The notes under the pieces: generated by a model
Databases searched by the model: none
Told to the model about the DNA's origin: nothing
What the model saw: only the letters and a program-made list of their open reading frames with translations
In this document: positions 56,460-64,000 of the stretch, in pieces
How the letters are laid out: the number at the start of each line of letters is the position of its first letter
Numbering within the stretch: position 1 is the stretch's first letter
Translations under genes and position numbers: made by a program
Source: Metabacillus schmidteae
GTDB lineage: Bacteria > Bacillota > Bacilli > Bacillales > Bacillaceae
Assembly (NCBI RefSeq): GCF_903166545.1
Contig: NZ_CAESCH010000002.1
Span: 372,001 to 436,000 of the forward strand
Direction: 5' to 3'
DNA length: 64,000 bases

Positions 56460-56586
56460 CAAAAAGTTCTGCTCTAACAATGGGTAAAGATAATTTAATA
56501 GAAACATAGAAACCTAAATGACTGCTTGTTCAATAGCATCTTATGATGAATTTTCATAACCAGTTAAATCAATTAATTTTCATTTG

Positions 56587-56622
56587 GACAATTTCATCCG
56601 TTGGGTGAAGTTGTCTTTTTTT
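56587..56622 (+). terminator. Intrinsic terminator between pckA and mqo
   Basis: GACAATTTCATCC pairs with GGGTGAAGTTGTC (some G-U pairs) around three bases, followed by seven to eight T. Confidence 0.85.
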
Positions 56623-56663
56623 CTGTTTAGAAAATTGCGGAAAACGATAAAGGAGAGGTAATA

Positions 56664-58175
56664 ATGAATAATAAAAGAGAAATGGAAACAGACGTGATTT
56701 TAATTGGTGCCGGAATCATGAGTGCAACTTTAGGAACGCTTCTGAAAGAATTAGTGCCGGATTGGAATATCAAGGTGTTTGAAAAGCTTGGAAACGCAGG
56801 AGAAGAAAGTTCAAATGAATGGAATAACGCGGGTACAGGGCATGCTGCTCTGTGTGAGCTTAATTATACAGTTGAAAAACCGGATGGATCTATAGATGTT
56901 AGTAAAGCGATAAAGATTAATGAACAGTTTCAGGTTTCCATGCAGTTTTGGGCATACCTTGTCAACAACAAGCTGATCCAAAATCCAGAAGAATTTATCA
57001 TGCCAATGCCTCATATGAGCATAGTCCAAGGAGAACAAAATGTAGCATTTTTAAAGAAACGTTTCGAAGCATTATCAAAGAATCCATTATTTCAAGGAAT
57101 GGAATTTTCTAATGATCCTGAAAAGTTAATGGAATGGATCCCACTTATGATGAAGGGTCGTACAACGAATGAGCCTATAGCAGCTACTAAGATTGACTCA
57201 GGCACTGATATTAACTTTGGCTCTCTAACGCGTATGTTATTTAATCACTTAGAAAGTGAAAATATCGACATGAATTATAACCATAGTGTTGAGAATATGA
57301 ATCACACAAAAAACGGCTTATGGGAATTAAAAGTTCGGAATCTTAAAAGCGGTACTGCTGAAAGTCATACCGCTAAGTTTGTTTTTATAGGAAGCGGTGG
57401 AGGAAGTCTACACTTACTGCAAAAATCTGGTATTCAAGAGGGGAAACATATCGGAGGTTTCCCGGTAAGCGGGTTATTTATGGTGTGTAATAATCCGGAT
57501 GTTATCGAACAGCATCATGCGAAGGTTTACGGAAAAGCTAAGGTTGGAGCTCCACCAATGTCTGTTCCGCACCTTGATACAAGATTTATTGATCATAAGA
57601 AGTCATTGTTATTCGGACCATTTGCCGGCTTTACTCCAAAGTTCCTGAAAAATGGTTCAACATTTGATTTAATCACTTCCGTAAAACCGGACAATCTCTT
57701 AACAATGTTAGCGGCAGGTGCCAAAAACATGTCATTGACAACATATCTTATTCAGCAAGTAAGGGTATCAAAAGAACAGCGCATGGAAGAACTACGTGAA
57801 TTTATCCCGAGCGCAAAAAGTGAGGATTGGGATTTAGTAGTAGCTGGACAGCGTGTTCAAGTGATTAAAGATACAGACGCTGGAAAAGGAATGCTTCAAT
57901 TTGGGACAGAAGTTGTGAGTGCCGCTGATGGTTCAATCGCAGCATTGCTCGGTGCTTCTCCTGGTGCTTCTACTGCAGTGCATGTCATGCTTGAAGTGCT
58001 GGAAAAATGTTTCCCTGAACATTTAGATGAATGGAAACCAAAACTGAAAGAAATGATTCCTTCTTATGGTTTATCACTAATGGAAAATACAGATCTTCTG
58101 AACGAAATTCATACTTCAACAACTCAAGTTCTTGGTCTTGAAGAGAAAGAACTAGAACTAGTAATTGGTAATTAG
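56664..58175 (+). CDS. mqo: Malate:quinone oxidoreductase
   Basis: Mqo is an FAD-dependent, membrane-associated malate dehydrogenase that passes electrons to menaquinone. The 503 residues start with the FAD-binding motif [20 protein letters not shown] and ...KVFEKL, followed by [21 protein letters not shown], a hallmark of the family, and [18 protein letters not shown]. As I recall, B. subtilis relies on an NAD-linked malate dehydrogenase, so Mqo here gives an energetically favourable route for malate oxidation. AAAGGAGAGG precedes ATG 56664. Confidence 0.97.
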   Translation: MNNKREMETDVILIGAGIMSATLGTLLKELVPDWNIKVFEKLGNAGEESSNEWNNAGTGHAALCELNYTVEKPDGSIDVSKAIKINEQFQVSMQFWAYLVNNKLIQNPEEFIMPMPHMSIVQGEQNVAFLKKRFEALSKNPLFQGMEFSNDPEKLMEWIPLMMKGRTTNEPIAATKIDSGTDINFGSLTRMLFNHLESENIDMNYNHSVENMNHTKNGLWELKVRNLKSGTAESHTAKFVFIGSGGGSLHLLQKSGIQEGKHIGGFPVSGLFMVCNNPDVIEQHHAKVYGKAKVGAPPMSVPHLDTRFIDHKKSLLFGPFAGFTPKFLKNGSTFDLITSVKPDNLLTMLAAGAKNMSLTTYLIQQVRVSKEQRMEELREFIPSAKSEDWDLVVAGQRVQVIKDTDAGKGMLQFGTEVVSAADGSIAALLGASPGASTAVHVMLEVLEKCFPEHLDEWKPKLKEMIPSYGLSLMENTDLLNEIHTSTTQVLGLEEKELELVIGN

Positions 58176-58230
58176 TAGATAGTCAGTTAATGAATTATTT
58201 ATCCGAGAGATTAAAAAGTAATAAATAAAG

Positions 58231-58305
58231 GATGTTTTCACAAAGATTGTTGCTATTAAATATTATCTTAGCTTTATAGTGAAATGGAACGGAACTAATT
58301 TTCAA
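58231..58305. repeat. Internally deleted MITE-like element, inverted copy
   Basis: ATGTTTTCACAAAGATTG and, further on, ATAGTGAAATGGAACGGAAC match the outer arms of the long hairpin element read on the minus strand. It lies in the 395-bp mqo-malic enzyme gap. Confidence 0.45.
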
Positions 58306-58459
58306 TTTAATACTGTATAAGAAACACCCTAAATTAATGATATGGCCAAATTTCCCGCGTGTTTTCTTAAATTAAAAAACACTTAAAATAGTTAAAAAAC
58401 CTATGAAGTTTCCTAAAAAACACTATAATTCTTGTTAAAGTATGAGCATGTAAAATAAT

Positions 58460-58486
58460 AATGTAAATAGGAAGCGCTTTACATTA
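58460..58486 (+). promoter_or_regulatory. cre-like palindrome upstream of malic enzyme gene
   Basis: TGTAAA (58462-58467) and TTTACA bracket GGAAGCGCTT, whose AAGCGCTT core is that of CcpA operators. The match to the full consensus is partial. It lies about 90 bases before the start codon. Confidence 0.45.
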
Positions 58487-58570
58487 TTAATTAAGTGCTA
58501 TGTAGAAGTAACATATAAATCTACCAGTTCAATTAGTTAATAAATTCAACAAAAGCAGGGAGATTCTGTT

Positions 58571-59776
58571 ATGTCAACATTACGAGAAGAAGCATTAAAA
58601 ATGCATCAGGAAAACCAAGGGAAACTTAGTGTTAGATCGAAAGTTAAAGTAAGTAATGCAAAAGATTTAAGTCTTGCCTATTCACCGGGAGTAGCTGAGC
58701 CATGTTTAGCTATACATGAGAATGAGAGTAAAGTATATGACTATACAATGAAAGGAAATCTCGTTGGTGTTGTTTCAAATGGAACCGCTGTCCTAGGTCT
58801 TGGTAATATCGGACCAAAAGCAGCTATGCCGGTTATGGAAGGTAAGGCATTGTTATTTAAAGAGTTTGCCAATGTTGATGCCTTCCCTTTATGCATAGAT
58901 TCAACAGATACAGATAAAATTGTCGAGCATGTTAAAATGCTGGAGCCTACTTTTGGTGGAGTTAACTTAGAAGATATTGCTGCACCGCAATGCTTTGAAA
59001 TAGAAGCGCGTTTACGTGAAGAGTGTGATATTCCTATTTTTCATGATGACCAACATGGAACGGCGATCGTTACAGCAGCAGGATTAATAAATGCTCTTAA
59101 ACTGGCAAAAAAGAATATTGAGGATATTCGTGTTGTAGCAAATGGAGCCGGGGCTGCAGGTGTAGCTATTGTTAAGCTATTGCTTAATATGGGTGTGAAA
59201 GATGTTATTTTATGTGATACAAAAGGAATTATTTATAAAGGCCGCCCGGTTGGCATGAATAAATTTAAAGAAGAAATGGCAAGTATAACAAATAATGAGC
59301 AAAAGCAAGGGACATTAGCGGATGCATTGGAAGGTGCTGATGTGTTTGTCGGGGTCTCTGCTGCAGGAGCAGTGACTAAAGAGATGGTGTCTTCGATGAA
59401 TGAGAATCCAATTATATTTGCTATGGCTAATCCGGTACCGGAAATTATGCCGGTGCAGGCAAAGGAAGCAGGAGCACTAGTCGTTGGTACAGGACGTTCG
59501 GATTTCCCTAATCAGGTAAATAATGTTCTCGCCTTTCCTGGAATTTTCCGTGGTGCTTTAGATGTTCAGGCAAAAGAAATAAATGAAGAAATGAAAGTGG
59601 CTGCCGTTTATGCCATTTCCAACCTCATTAGCAATGATGAATTGCATGCTGATTATGTCATTCCGGATCCATTTGATACAAGAGTAGCGAAACATGTAGC
59701 AGATGCTGTTGCAGCGGCAGCGATAAAAACAGGAGTTGCTCGAAAAAAAGTGGTTGCACAACCACTTAGTGTTTAA
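58571..59776 (+). CDS. NAD(P)-dependent malic enzyme (YtsJ/MaeB type)
   Basis: Malic enzyme decarboxylates malate to pyruvate and makes NAD(P)H. The 401 residues are of the short bacterial type: the catalytic Tyr in SLAYSPGVAEPC, Lys in GNIGPKAAMPVMEGKALLFK, the metal ligands in GGVNLEDIAAPQCFEIE and IPIFHDDQHGTAIV, and the cofactor fold VVANGAGAAGVAIVKLL. It is closest in size to B. subtilis YtsJ, the main NADP malic enzyme. A weak GCAGGGAG site precedes ATG 58571. The malKR-like system follows after a terminator, as expected for a gene of the same regulon. Confidence 0.93.
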   Translation: MSTLREEALKMHQENQGKLSVRSKVKVSNAKDLSLAYSPGVAEPCLAIHENESKVYDYTMKGNLVGVVSNGTAVLGLGNIGPKAAMPVMEGKALLFKEFANVDAFPLCIDSTDTDKIVEHVKMLEPTFGGVNLEDIAAPQCFEIEARLREECDIPIFHDDQHGTAIVTAAGLINALKLAKKNIEDIRVVANGAGAAGVAIVKLLLNMGVKDVILCDTKGIIYKGRPVGMNKFKEEMASITNNEQKQGTLADALEGADVFVGVSAAGAVTKEMVSSMNENPIIFAMANPVPEIMPVQAKEAGALVVGTGRSDFPNQVNNVLAFPGIFRGALDVQAKEINEEMKVAAVYAISNLISNDELHADYVIPDPFDTRVAKHVADAVAAAAIKTGVARKKVVAQPLSV

Positions 59777-59828
59777 TATTGCTTGTATACAGGAAATTGA
59801 TCTATCATATATCATACAAAGTTAAATT

Positions 59829-59862
59829 TAGCCTTCCTAATAATCTGTTAGGTAAGGCTTTT
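59829..59862 (+). terminator. Intrinsic terminator after malic enzyme gene
   Basis: GCCTTCCTAA pairs with TTAGGTAAGGC (one bulge) around seven bases, followed by T-rich sequence. Confidence 0.85.
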
Positions 59863-60021
59863 ATTTTATACGATCAAAGTATAAGATTTTATGGATGATC
59901 GTATAAGAAAAACTAAGACTGTCGCCATTAGTACGTGGCACAAGCCTGGTTTTTCTAACGTAAGCTTTTAAGAAGCATGAAATGAAAGAATTTGCAGGAT
60001 CGATTCTAGGAGTGGACTTCA

Positions 60022-61626
60022 TTGTCAAAACAGAAATTTAAACTTAACACCATTATTATTTTCTTTGTATGCTTGGTTGTTCTTTTATCATTACTTTTTA
60101 CTGATTTATTAATTAGTCATACAGTAAGTGAATCAATCCGTAACACTCAAGAAGAAAAAGCAAAGATTGTCTCAAGAACAGTCGCCAAATCTGAACTTGT
60201 TAGAAATGGGCTTGAGATAGAGGATGATCATGGTACAATCCAAGAGTATACAGTCGATATTCAACAAGCAGCTGATGTCCTTTTTGTTGTAGTGATGGAT
60301 ATGAACGGAATTAGAAAATCTCATCCAGATCCCGAGAAAATAGGAAAGCACTTTGTTGGCGGTGATGAAGATGAGGTTTTAAAAGGAAATGAGCATGTCT
60401 CGATATCAAAAGGAACACTAGAGCAGTCATTACGCGCATTTACTCCTATCTATAATGAAAAAAATAAACAAATAGGAGCAGTAGTAGTCGGAATATCTCT
60501 TAATAGTGTTGAACAAGCACTTGAAAATAGCCATAAAAATATTGTGATTGGCTCGATTGTAGGTATTTTTGTTGGGATCATAGGCGCGGTTATTTTAGCA
60601 AGATACATTAAAAAGATTTTATTCGGATTAGAACCGTTTGCGATCGCAAAAATTCATGAAGAACGAAATACGATGCTGCAATCTGTCCATGAAGGCATTA
60701 TTGCAGTTGATAAAGATGCAATTATAACCCTTGTTAATAAATCTGCTTTACGAACATTTGCAAATATGGGATTGTCAGGTAACCCTGTAGGAATGAAGCT
60801 AGCTGATTATTTTCCATTATCAAAGTTGGAGAGGGTATTAAAGACAGGAAAATCTGAAAAAGATGAAGAGATTACGGTCAATGGTGTGACCCTTTTATCT
60901 AACCGGGCTCCTTTAATTGTAAATAAAGAAATTGTTGGAGCCATCTCAACATTCAGAGATAAAACAGAGGTTCACCAACTAGCAGAACAGTTAACAGGTG
61001 TTCGGATGTATGCGGAAGCATTGCGTGCCCAGTCACATGAGTTCATGAATCGACTACATGTCATTCTGGGAATGGTTAAAATGGGTTTTTATGATGAGTT
61101 AATAGAGTTTATAAATGAAATTGTGGATCATCGCGCAAACGAAGTAAGTTATGTGACCAAAAATATAAAGGATCCTGTTCTTGCAGGGTTTATTATGGGC
61201 AAGCTGAGCACAGCCAGGGAAAATAAGATAGAGATGAAAATAGATAATGAGACAATTATTCCAAAGCCTAATGAAGAACATATAACACATGAATTAATTA
61301 CGATTATTGGAAATGTAGTAGATAATGCGATGGAAGCGATGAGTGATATGAGCGAAAAGAAGTTAAACTTAAAGTTAAATTATAATAAAAATCGACTATT
61401 AATTAAAGTACGGGACTTAGGGCCAGGAATTGAAAAGGAACAGTTTTCTCATATTTTTGAAAGGGGATACTCGACAAAAGGAGAAGATCGAGGCTATGGG
61501 TTATATTTAGTAAGCAAAAGTGTTGAAACTTTAGGAGGATCCATTCAACTAAATTTAAGTGTTGAAAAAGGGACAGAGTTTATCATTCACATTCCTTATA
61601 AGGGAAAGGAAGAGACAAGTGATTAA
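60022..61626 (+). CDS. malK: C4-dicarboxylate sensor kinase (MalK/DcuS/CitA family)
   Basis: A membrane kinase that senses malate in B. subtilis. The 534 residues (B. subtilis MalK is of the same size) have two helices (about 12-32 and 172-192) around a periplasmic-type Cache/PDC sensor domain with VVVMDMNGIRKSHPDPEKIG, a cytoplasmic PAS domain (about 212-320), the phospho-acceptor His in LRAQSHEFMNRLHVILGMVK, and a HATPase with NVVDNAMEAM and GYGLYLVSKSVE. The start is TTG 60022 after AGGAG with ten bases spacing. The regulator gene overlaps its stop by eight bases. Confidence 0.92.
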   Translation: MSKQKFKLNTIIIFFVCLVVLLSLLFTDLLISHTVSESIRNTQEEKAKIVSRTVAKSELVRNGLEIEDDHGTIQEYTVDIQQAADVLFVVVMDMNGIRKSHPDPEKIGKHFVGGDEDEVLKGNEHVSISKGTLEQSLRAFTPIYNEKNKQIGAVVVGISLNSVEQALENSHKNIVIGSIVGIFVGIIGAVILARYIKKILFGLEPFAIAKIHEERNTMLQSVHEGIIAVDKDAIITLVNKSALRTFANMGLSGNPVGMKLADYFPLSKLERVLKTGKSEKDEEITVNGVTLLSNRAPLIVNKEIVGAISTFRDKTEVHQLAEQLTGVRMYAEALRAQSHEFMNRLHVILGMVKMGFYDELIEFINEIVDHRANEVSYVTKNIKDPVLAGFIMGKLSTARENKIEMKIDNETIIPKPNEEHITHELITIIGNVVDNAMEAMSDMSEKKLNLKLNYNKNRLLIKVRDLGPGIEKEQFSHIFERGYSTKGEDRGYGLYLVSKSVETLGGSIQLNLSVEKGTEFIIHIPYKGKEETSD

Positions 61627-62335
61627 TGTTCTAATTGTAGAAGATGACCCGATGGTAGCAGAGTTTAATAAGCGATATTTAAAAGAAATAGATGGTTTCT
61701 TTTTAGTAGGTGTCGCAAATTCTGTAAATGAAGCAACAAAAATAATCAAGAATCAAAGATTGGATCTTGTCCTATTAGATATTTATATGCCGGGTGAAAA
61801 TGGTCTAACGCTACTAAGTAAAATAAGGAGCGAGAAGAAAGAAATAGATGTCATTTTAATTACTGCGGCTACTGATGTAGATAAAATTCAAACAGCATTA
61901 AGGTTTGGAGCTGTAGATTATTTAATAAAACCATTTGAATACGAAAGGTTTCACCAAGCACTGACATCTTATAAAGAGAAATTTTCTTATTTAACTAAAC
62001 AAACAGAGCTGAACCAAAAAGATCTAGATAAGCTTTTGCTTGTGAAAAACGAAGAATTTAAAGCGGCTGAACCTTTAAAGCCTTTACCGAAAGGATTATC
62101 AAGAAAGACATTAGATATTGTTTTTAATGCAATTAAAGAGCAGGGGAATACTCCATTTACAACAGATGAAGTGGCAGAGATGACTGATATTTCAAGAGTT
62201 TCCATTCGAAAGTATTTAAAGTTTTTAAGTGAGATTCATATTATTGATGAAACATTAACATATGGTATAGGCAGACCTCTTTATTCTTATATGTTTAATG
62301 AATCCAATCAATCGTTATTAGGACAATATGAATAA
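61619..62335 (+). CDS. malR: Response regulator (MalR/DcuR family)
   Basis: The start is GTG 61619, seven bases after AAGGAAG inside the kinase gene, giving 238 residues. The receiver domain starts INVLIVEDDPMVAEFNKRYL, with the acceptor Asp in LVLLDIYMPGENGL and Lys in VDYLIKPFEYERF. The C-terminal part has the CitB/DcuR-type helix-turn-helix, PFTTDEVAEMTDISRVSIRK. In B. subtilis MalR activates the malate transporter and malic enzyme genes; the same targets lie upstream here. A strong terminator follows. Confidence 0.92.
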   Translation: MINVLIVEDDPMVAEFNKRYLKEIDGFFLVGVANSVNEATKIIKNQRLDLVLLDIYMPGENGLTLLSKIRSEKKEIDVILITAATDVDKIQTALRFGAVDYLIKPFEYERFHQALTSYKEKFSYLTKQTELNQKDLDKLLLVKNEEFKAAEPLKPLPKGLSRKTLDIVFNAIKEQGNTPFTTDEVAEMTDISRVSIRKYLKFLSEIHIIDETLTYGIGRPLYSYMFNESNQSLLGQYE

Positions 62336-62344
62336 TTTGTAAGT

Positions 62345-62381
62345 AAAAAGGAGTGTTGAAAATTCAACACTCCTTTTTATG
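62345..62381. terminator. Bidirectional terminator after malKR
   Basis: AAAAAGGAGTGTTGA pairs perfectly with TCAACACTCCTTTTT around AAAT. It serves malR on the plus strand and probably the convergent oxidoreductase gene. Confidence 0.93.
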
Positions 62382-62414
62382 AAAATAATATTAGGAAAGA
62401 CATCCTTCTAAAAG

Positions 62415-63557
62415 TTAGACCCCGGGGAACCAACCAGGTGTATTAATAATCGCATTCCAAAGAGGATCAGGAATCACTAATTCCTCTTGCTTGTCTTTAT
62501 CAATTTCTGTGATGATTTCATCTTCTTTTCCTTCAGAAACCTTTTGAACCCAATCAGGGTCAATAATAAGTTCTCTACCTAGAGCAAGAAGCGGAATTCC
62601 AGTCTCAAATGCTTTACGAGCATCTTCAGCTTTGTAAATAGACCCGACACCAATAAGTGGAACTCGGTTATTGATGGTCTCCTGGAGATAATCAATTCTA
62701 GTTCTCGTTAAATCTTCAACACCTCTTCTTGGTGTTGAAGAGAATTCCATTAGTGACACATGTAAATAATCAAGTCCTTTATTTGATAATGCATCCACTA
62801 ATGCCAGTGTTTCATCCATTGTAATTCCCGGTGTTTCAGGTTCCTCAGGTGAAAAGCGATACCCAACAATAAAAGGAGATTTCGCATGCTCTTGAACAAC
62901 GCGTTTTACTGTATCTACAACCGCCAATGGAAACGTCATTCGTTTTTCAAGACTTCCGCCAAATCGATCGTCACGTCTATTTGAATGCGGAGAGAAGAAT
63001 TGTTGAATCAAATATCCGTTTGCTCCATGAATTTCAACTCCATCAAAGCCTGCTTCAATCGCACGGCGCGTTGTTTCACCGAAAGCATGGATGATTTCCT
63101 CAACCTCAGTTTCTGTTAATGCTCTTGGTTTTACATCAGGATCATCTGTGGAAACCCCGCCTTTTTCAGCCGGAATATCACTTGCACTGACAATTTCACC
63201 ATTAGGAACTAATTCAGGTGGACACATTCTTCCACCATGGAAGATTTGCAACACTGCTTTTGCGCCTTGTTCTTTAATATGTGTAGCCAACTTCTTTAAG
63301 CTGGGGATCATTTCATCTGTGTCACCACCAAATTCACCGTGGAATCCTTTTCCGTTTGGAGTGACATATGTACAAGCTGTAATCACCATGCTGACTCCTT
63401 TTGACCGTCTAGCATAATAATTTACTTCCGCATCTGTAACTGTCCCATCCTGATTAGAAGAAAAATTCGTCATCGGTGCCATGACAATGCGGTTTTTTAA
63501 CTCTACGCCATTCGGTAATGTATAGGAAGATAATAAAGGTTCGTTCTGCTCTTTCAT
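62415..63557 (-). CDS. Old-yellow-enzyme family NADH:flavin oxidoreductase (YqiG-like)
   Basis: A 380-residue FMN enzyme that reduces activated alkenes or related substrates. The TIM-barrel motifs are clear: LKNRIVMAPMTNFSSNQDG (FMN site), VLQIFHGGRMCPPEL, EIIHAFGETTRRAIEAGFDG, VEIHGANGYLIQQFFSPHSN (substrate and FMN binding), VGYRFSPEE and ALGRELIIDPDW. B. subtilis YqiG has the same domain length. GGAGTG precedes ATG 63557. It is convergent with malR and shows no operon partner in the window. Confidence 0.92.
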   Translation of the reverse strand: MKEQNEPLLSSYTLPNGVELKNRIVMAPMTNFSSNQDGTVTDAEVNYYARRSKGVSMVITACTYVTPNGKGFHGEFGGDTDEMIPSLKKLATHIKEQGAKAVLQIFHGGRMCPPELVPNGEIVSASDIPAEKGGVSTDDPDVKPRALTETEVEEIIHAFGETTRRAIEAGFDGVEIHGANGYLIQQFFSPHSNRRDDRFGGSLEKRMTFPLAVVDTVKRVVQEHAKSPFIVGYRFSPEEPETPGITMDETLALVDALSNKGLDYLHVSLMEFSSTPRRGVEDLTRTRIDYLQETINNRVPLIGVGSIYKAEDARKAFETGIPLLALGRELIIDPDWVQKVSEGKEDEIITEIDKDKQEELVIPDPLWNAIINTPGWFPGV

Positions 63558-63736
63558 CGATTTTCACTCCTTCATGAGAATATGGCTATGATAAAATAAC
63601 ATGTTTGTTTTGTACATCAATATGCTTCACTTAACTGTTGTGCTTTATGAAAAATATGAAGTTAGAATAATATAAAATAAGCGCTATCCTTAAGTGTAAA
63701 ACAGGAATAGCGCTTATTATATGGGATAGTTAATAA

Positions 63737-64000
63737 TTAAGAATGTTGTTTTTCCAAAGCCAGCTTTAGACCAAAGCCTATCAAAACGAGGCCGGTTGTC
63801 TTATCCATAATATTGTGTACCTTTTCTGACATAAGCCATTCACGGAGATAGTTGATAAAAAAGACGAATAGAAAAAACCAGGTGATAGAAAGAAATGTAT
63901 AGATAACACCCATCGTGATGAGTTGAATGGTGACATCTGTTCCTGATTGTACGAATTGAGGGAGAAACGTGATAAAAAACATCGCTACCTTTGGATTTAG
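63737..64000 (-). CDS. LysE/RhtB family amino-acid exporter, N-terminus beyond window
   Basis: Only the C-terminal 87 residues are present; the frame runs off the right edge. It starts LNPKVAMFFITFLPQFVQSG, the diagnostic block of LysE/RhtB exporters, and has two further hydrophobic segments (VIYTFLSITWFFLFVFFINY and TTGLVLIGFGLKLAL). The full protein should be about 210 residues with six helices. Substrates in the family are basic or neutral amino acids; which one cannot be told. Confidence 0.88.
   Translation of the reverse strand, partial: LNPKVAMFFITFLPQFVQSGTDVTIQLITMGVIYTFLSITWFFLFVFFINYLREWLMSEKVHNIMDKTTGLVLIGFGLKLALEKQHS

Overview
The window is a low-GC Gram-positive chromosome segment, most likely from a Bacillus/Metabacillus-type member of the Bacillaceae. 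Protein lengths and gene order match Bacillus subtilis closely (tpiA-gpmI-eno; secG-carboxylesterase-rnr-smpB-ssrA). Other pointers are strong AGGAGG ribosome binding sites with frequent TTG/GTG starts, a B. anthracis-type asb siderophore operon, and MalK/MalR, GapB, YtsJ and YqiG relatives. No phage or plasmid backbone is seen.

Layout. 1-3.6 kb: the end of the glycolytic operon. 3.9-4.8 kb: a NERD-domain protein flanked by AT-rich repeats. 5.0-9.8 kb: secG, esterase, RNase R, SmpB and tmRNA. 9.8-10.1 kb: a second tmRNA 3' end preceded by what reads as a 5'-truncated group I intron. 10.4-17.8 kb: accessory genes (two DUF3231 paralogues, MFS and BASS-type transporters, EamA with a divergent AraC regulator, gene remnants). 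18.6-21.9 kb: a cyclic-di-GMP locus (GEMM-type riboswitch, secreted coiled-coil protein, HD-GYP protein, GGDEF protein) between short direct repeats. 22.3-30.6 kb: MgtC-like protein, a ykkC-type riboswitch with a Nudix gene, pentapeptide protein, EamA, PhzF-like protein, ECF sigma with an LCP-like anti-sigma candidate, TerC, DUF454. 30.8-38.2 kb: Fur-box-preceded heme monooxygenase and the complete asbABCDEF petrobactin operon. 39.1-40.6 kb: modAB. 40.7-43.4 kb: an array of 154-bp tandem repeats split by an IS256-family element. 43.5-49.2 kb: a regulator/kinase/SCO1 operon opposite PepSY and YtkA-like genes. 49.5-62.3 kb: a carbon-metabolism island with an HPr kinase paralogue, a malate/citrate-type transporter, acetate kinase, gapB, pckA, mqo, malic enzyme and a malKR-like system. 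62.4-64 kb: an old-yellow-enzyme family protein and a truncated LysE-family exporter.

How the parts fit. The last island is a coherent programme for growth on C4-dicarboxylates: sensing (MalKR), uptake (2HCT transporter), oxidation and decarboxylation (Mqo, malic enzyme), gluconeogenesis (PckA, GapB), overflow to acetate (AckA) and a possible link to catabolite repression (HprK paralogue, cre-like sites, a CcpN-box match). The asb operon with the heme monooxygenase forms an iron-acquisition block. The c-di-GMP block holds a candidate synthase, a candidate hydrolase and a riboswitch-controlled secreted output.

Less ordinary features are the duplicated ssrA end with intron remnant, the 154-bp array whose units each carry a 26-27 residue basic micro-ORF, hairpin repeats that supply stop codons to neighbouring genes, and the combination of sigma factor and LCP-like anti-sigma. 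All assignments come from reading the sequence; no search was run.
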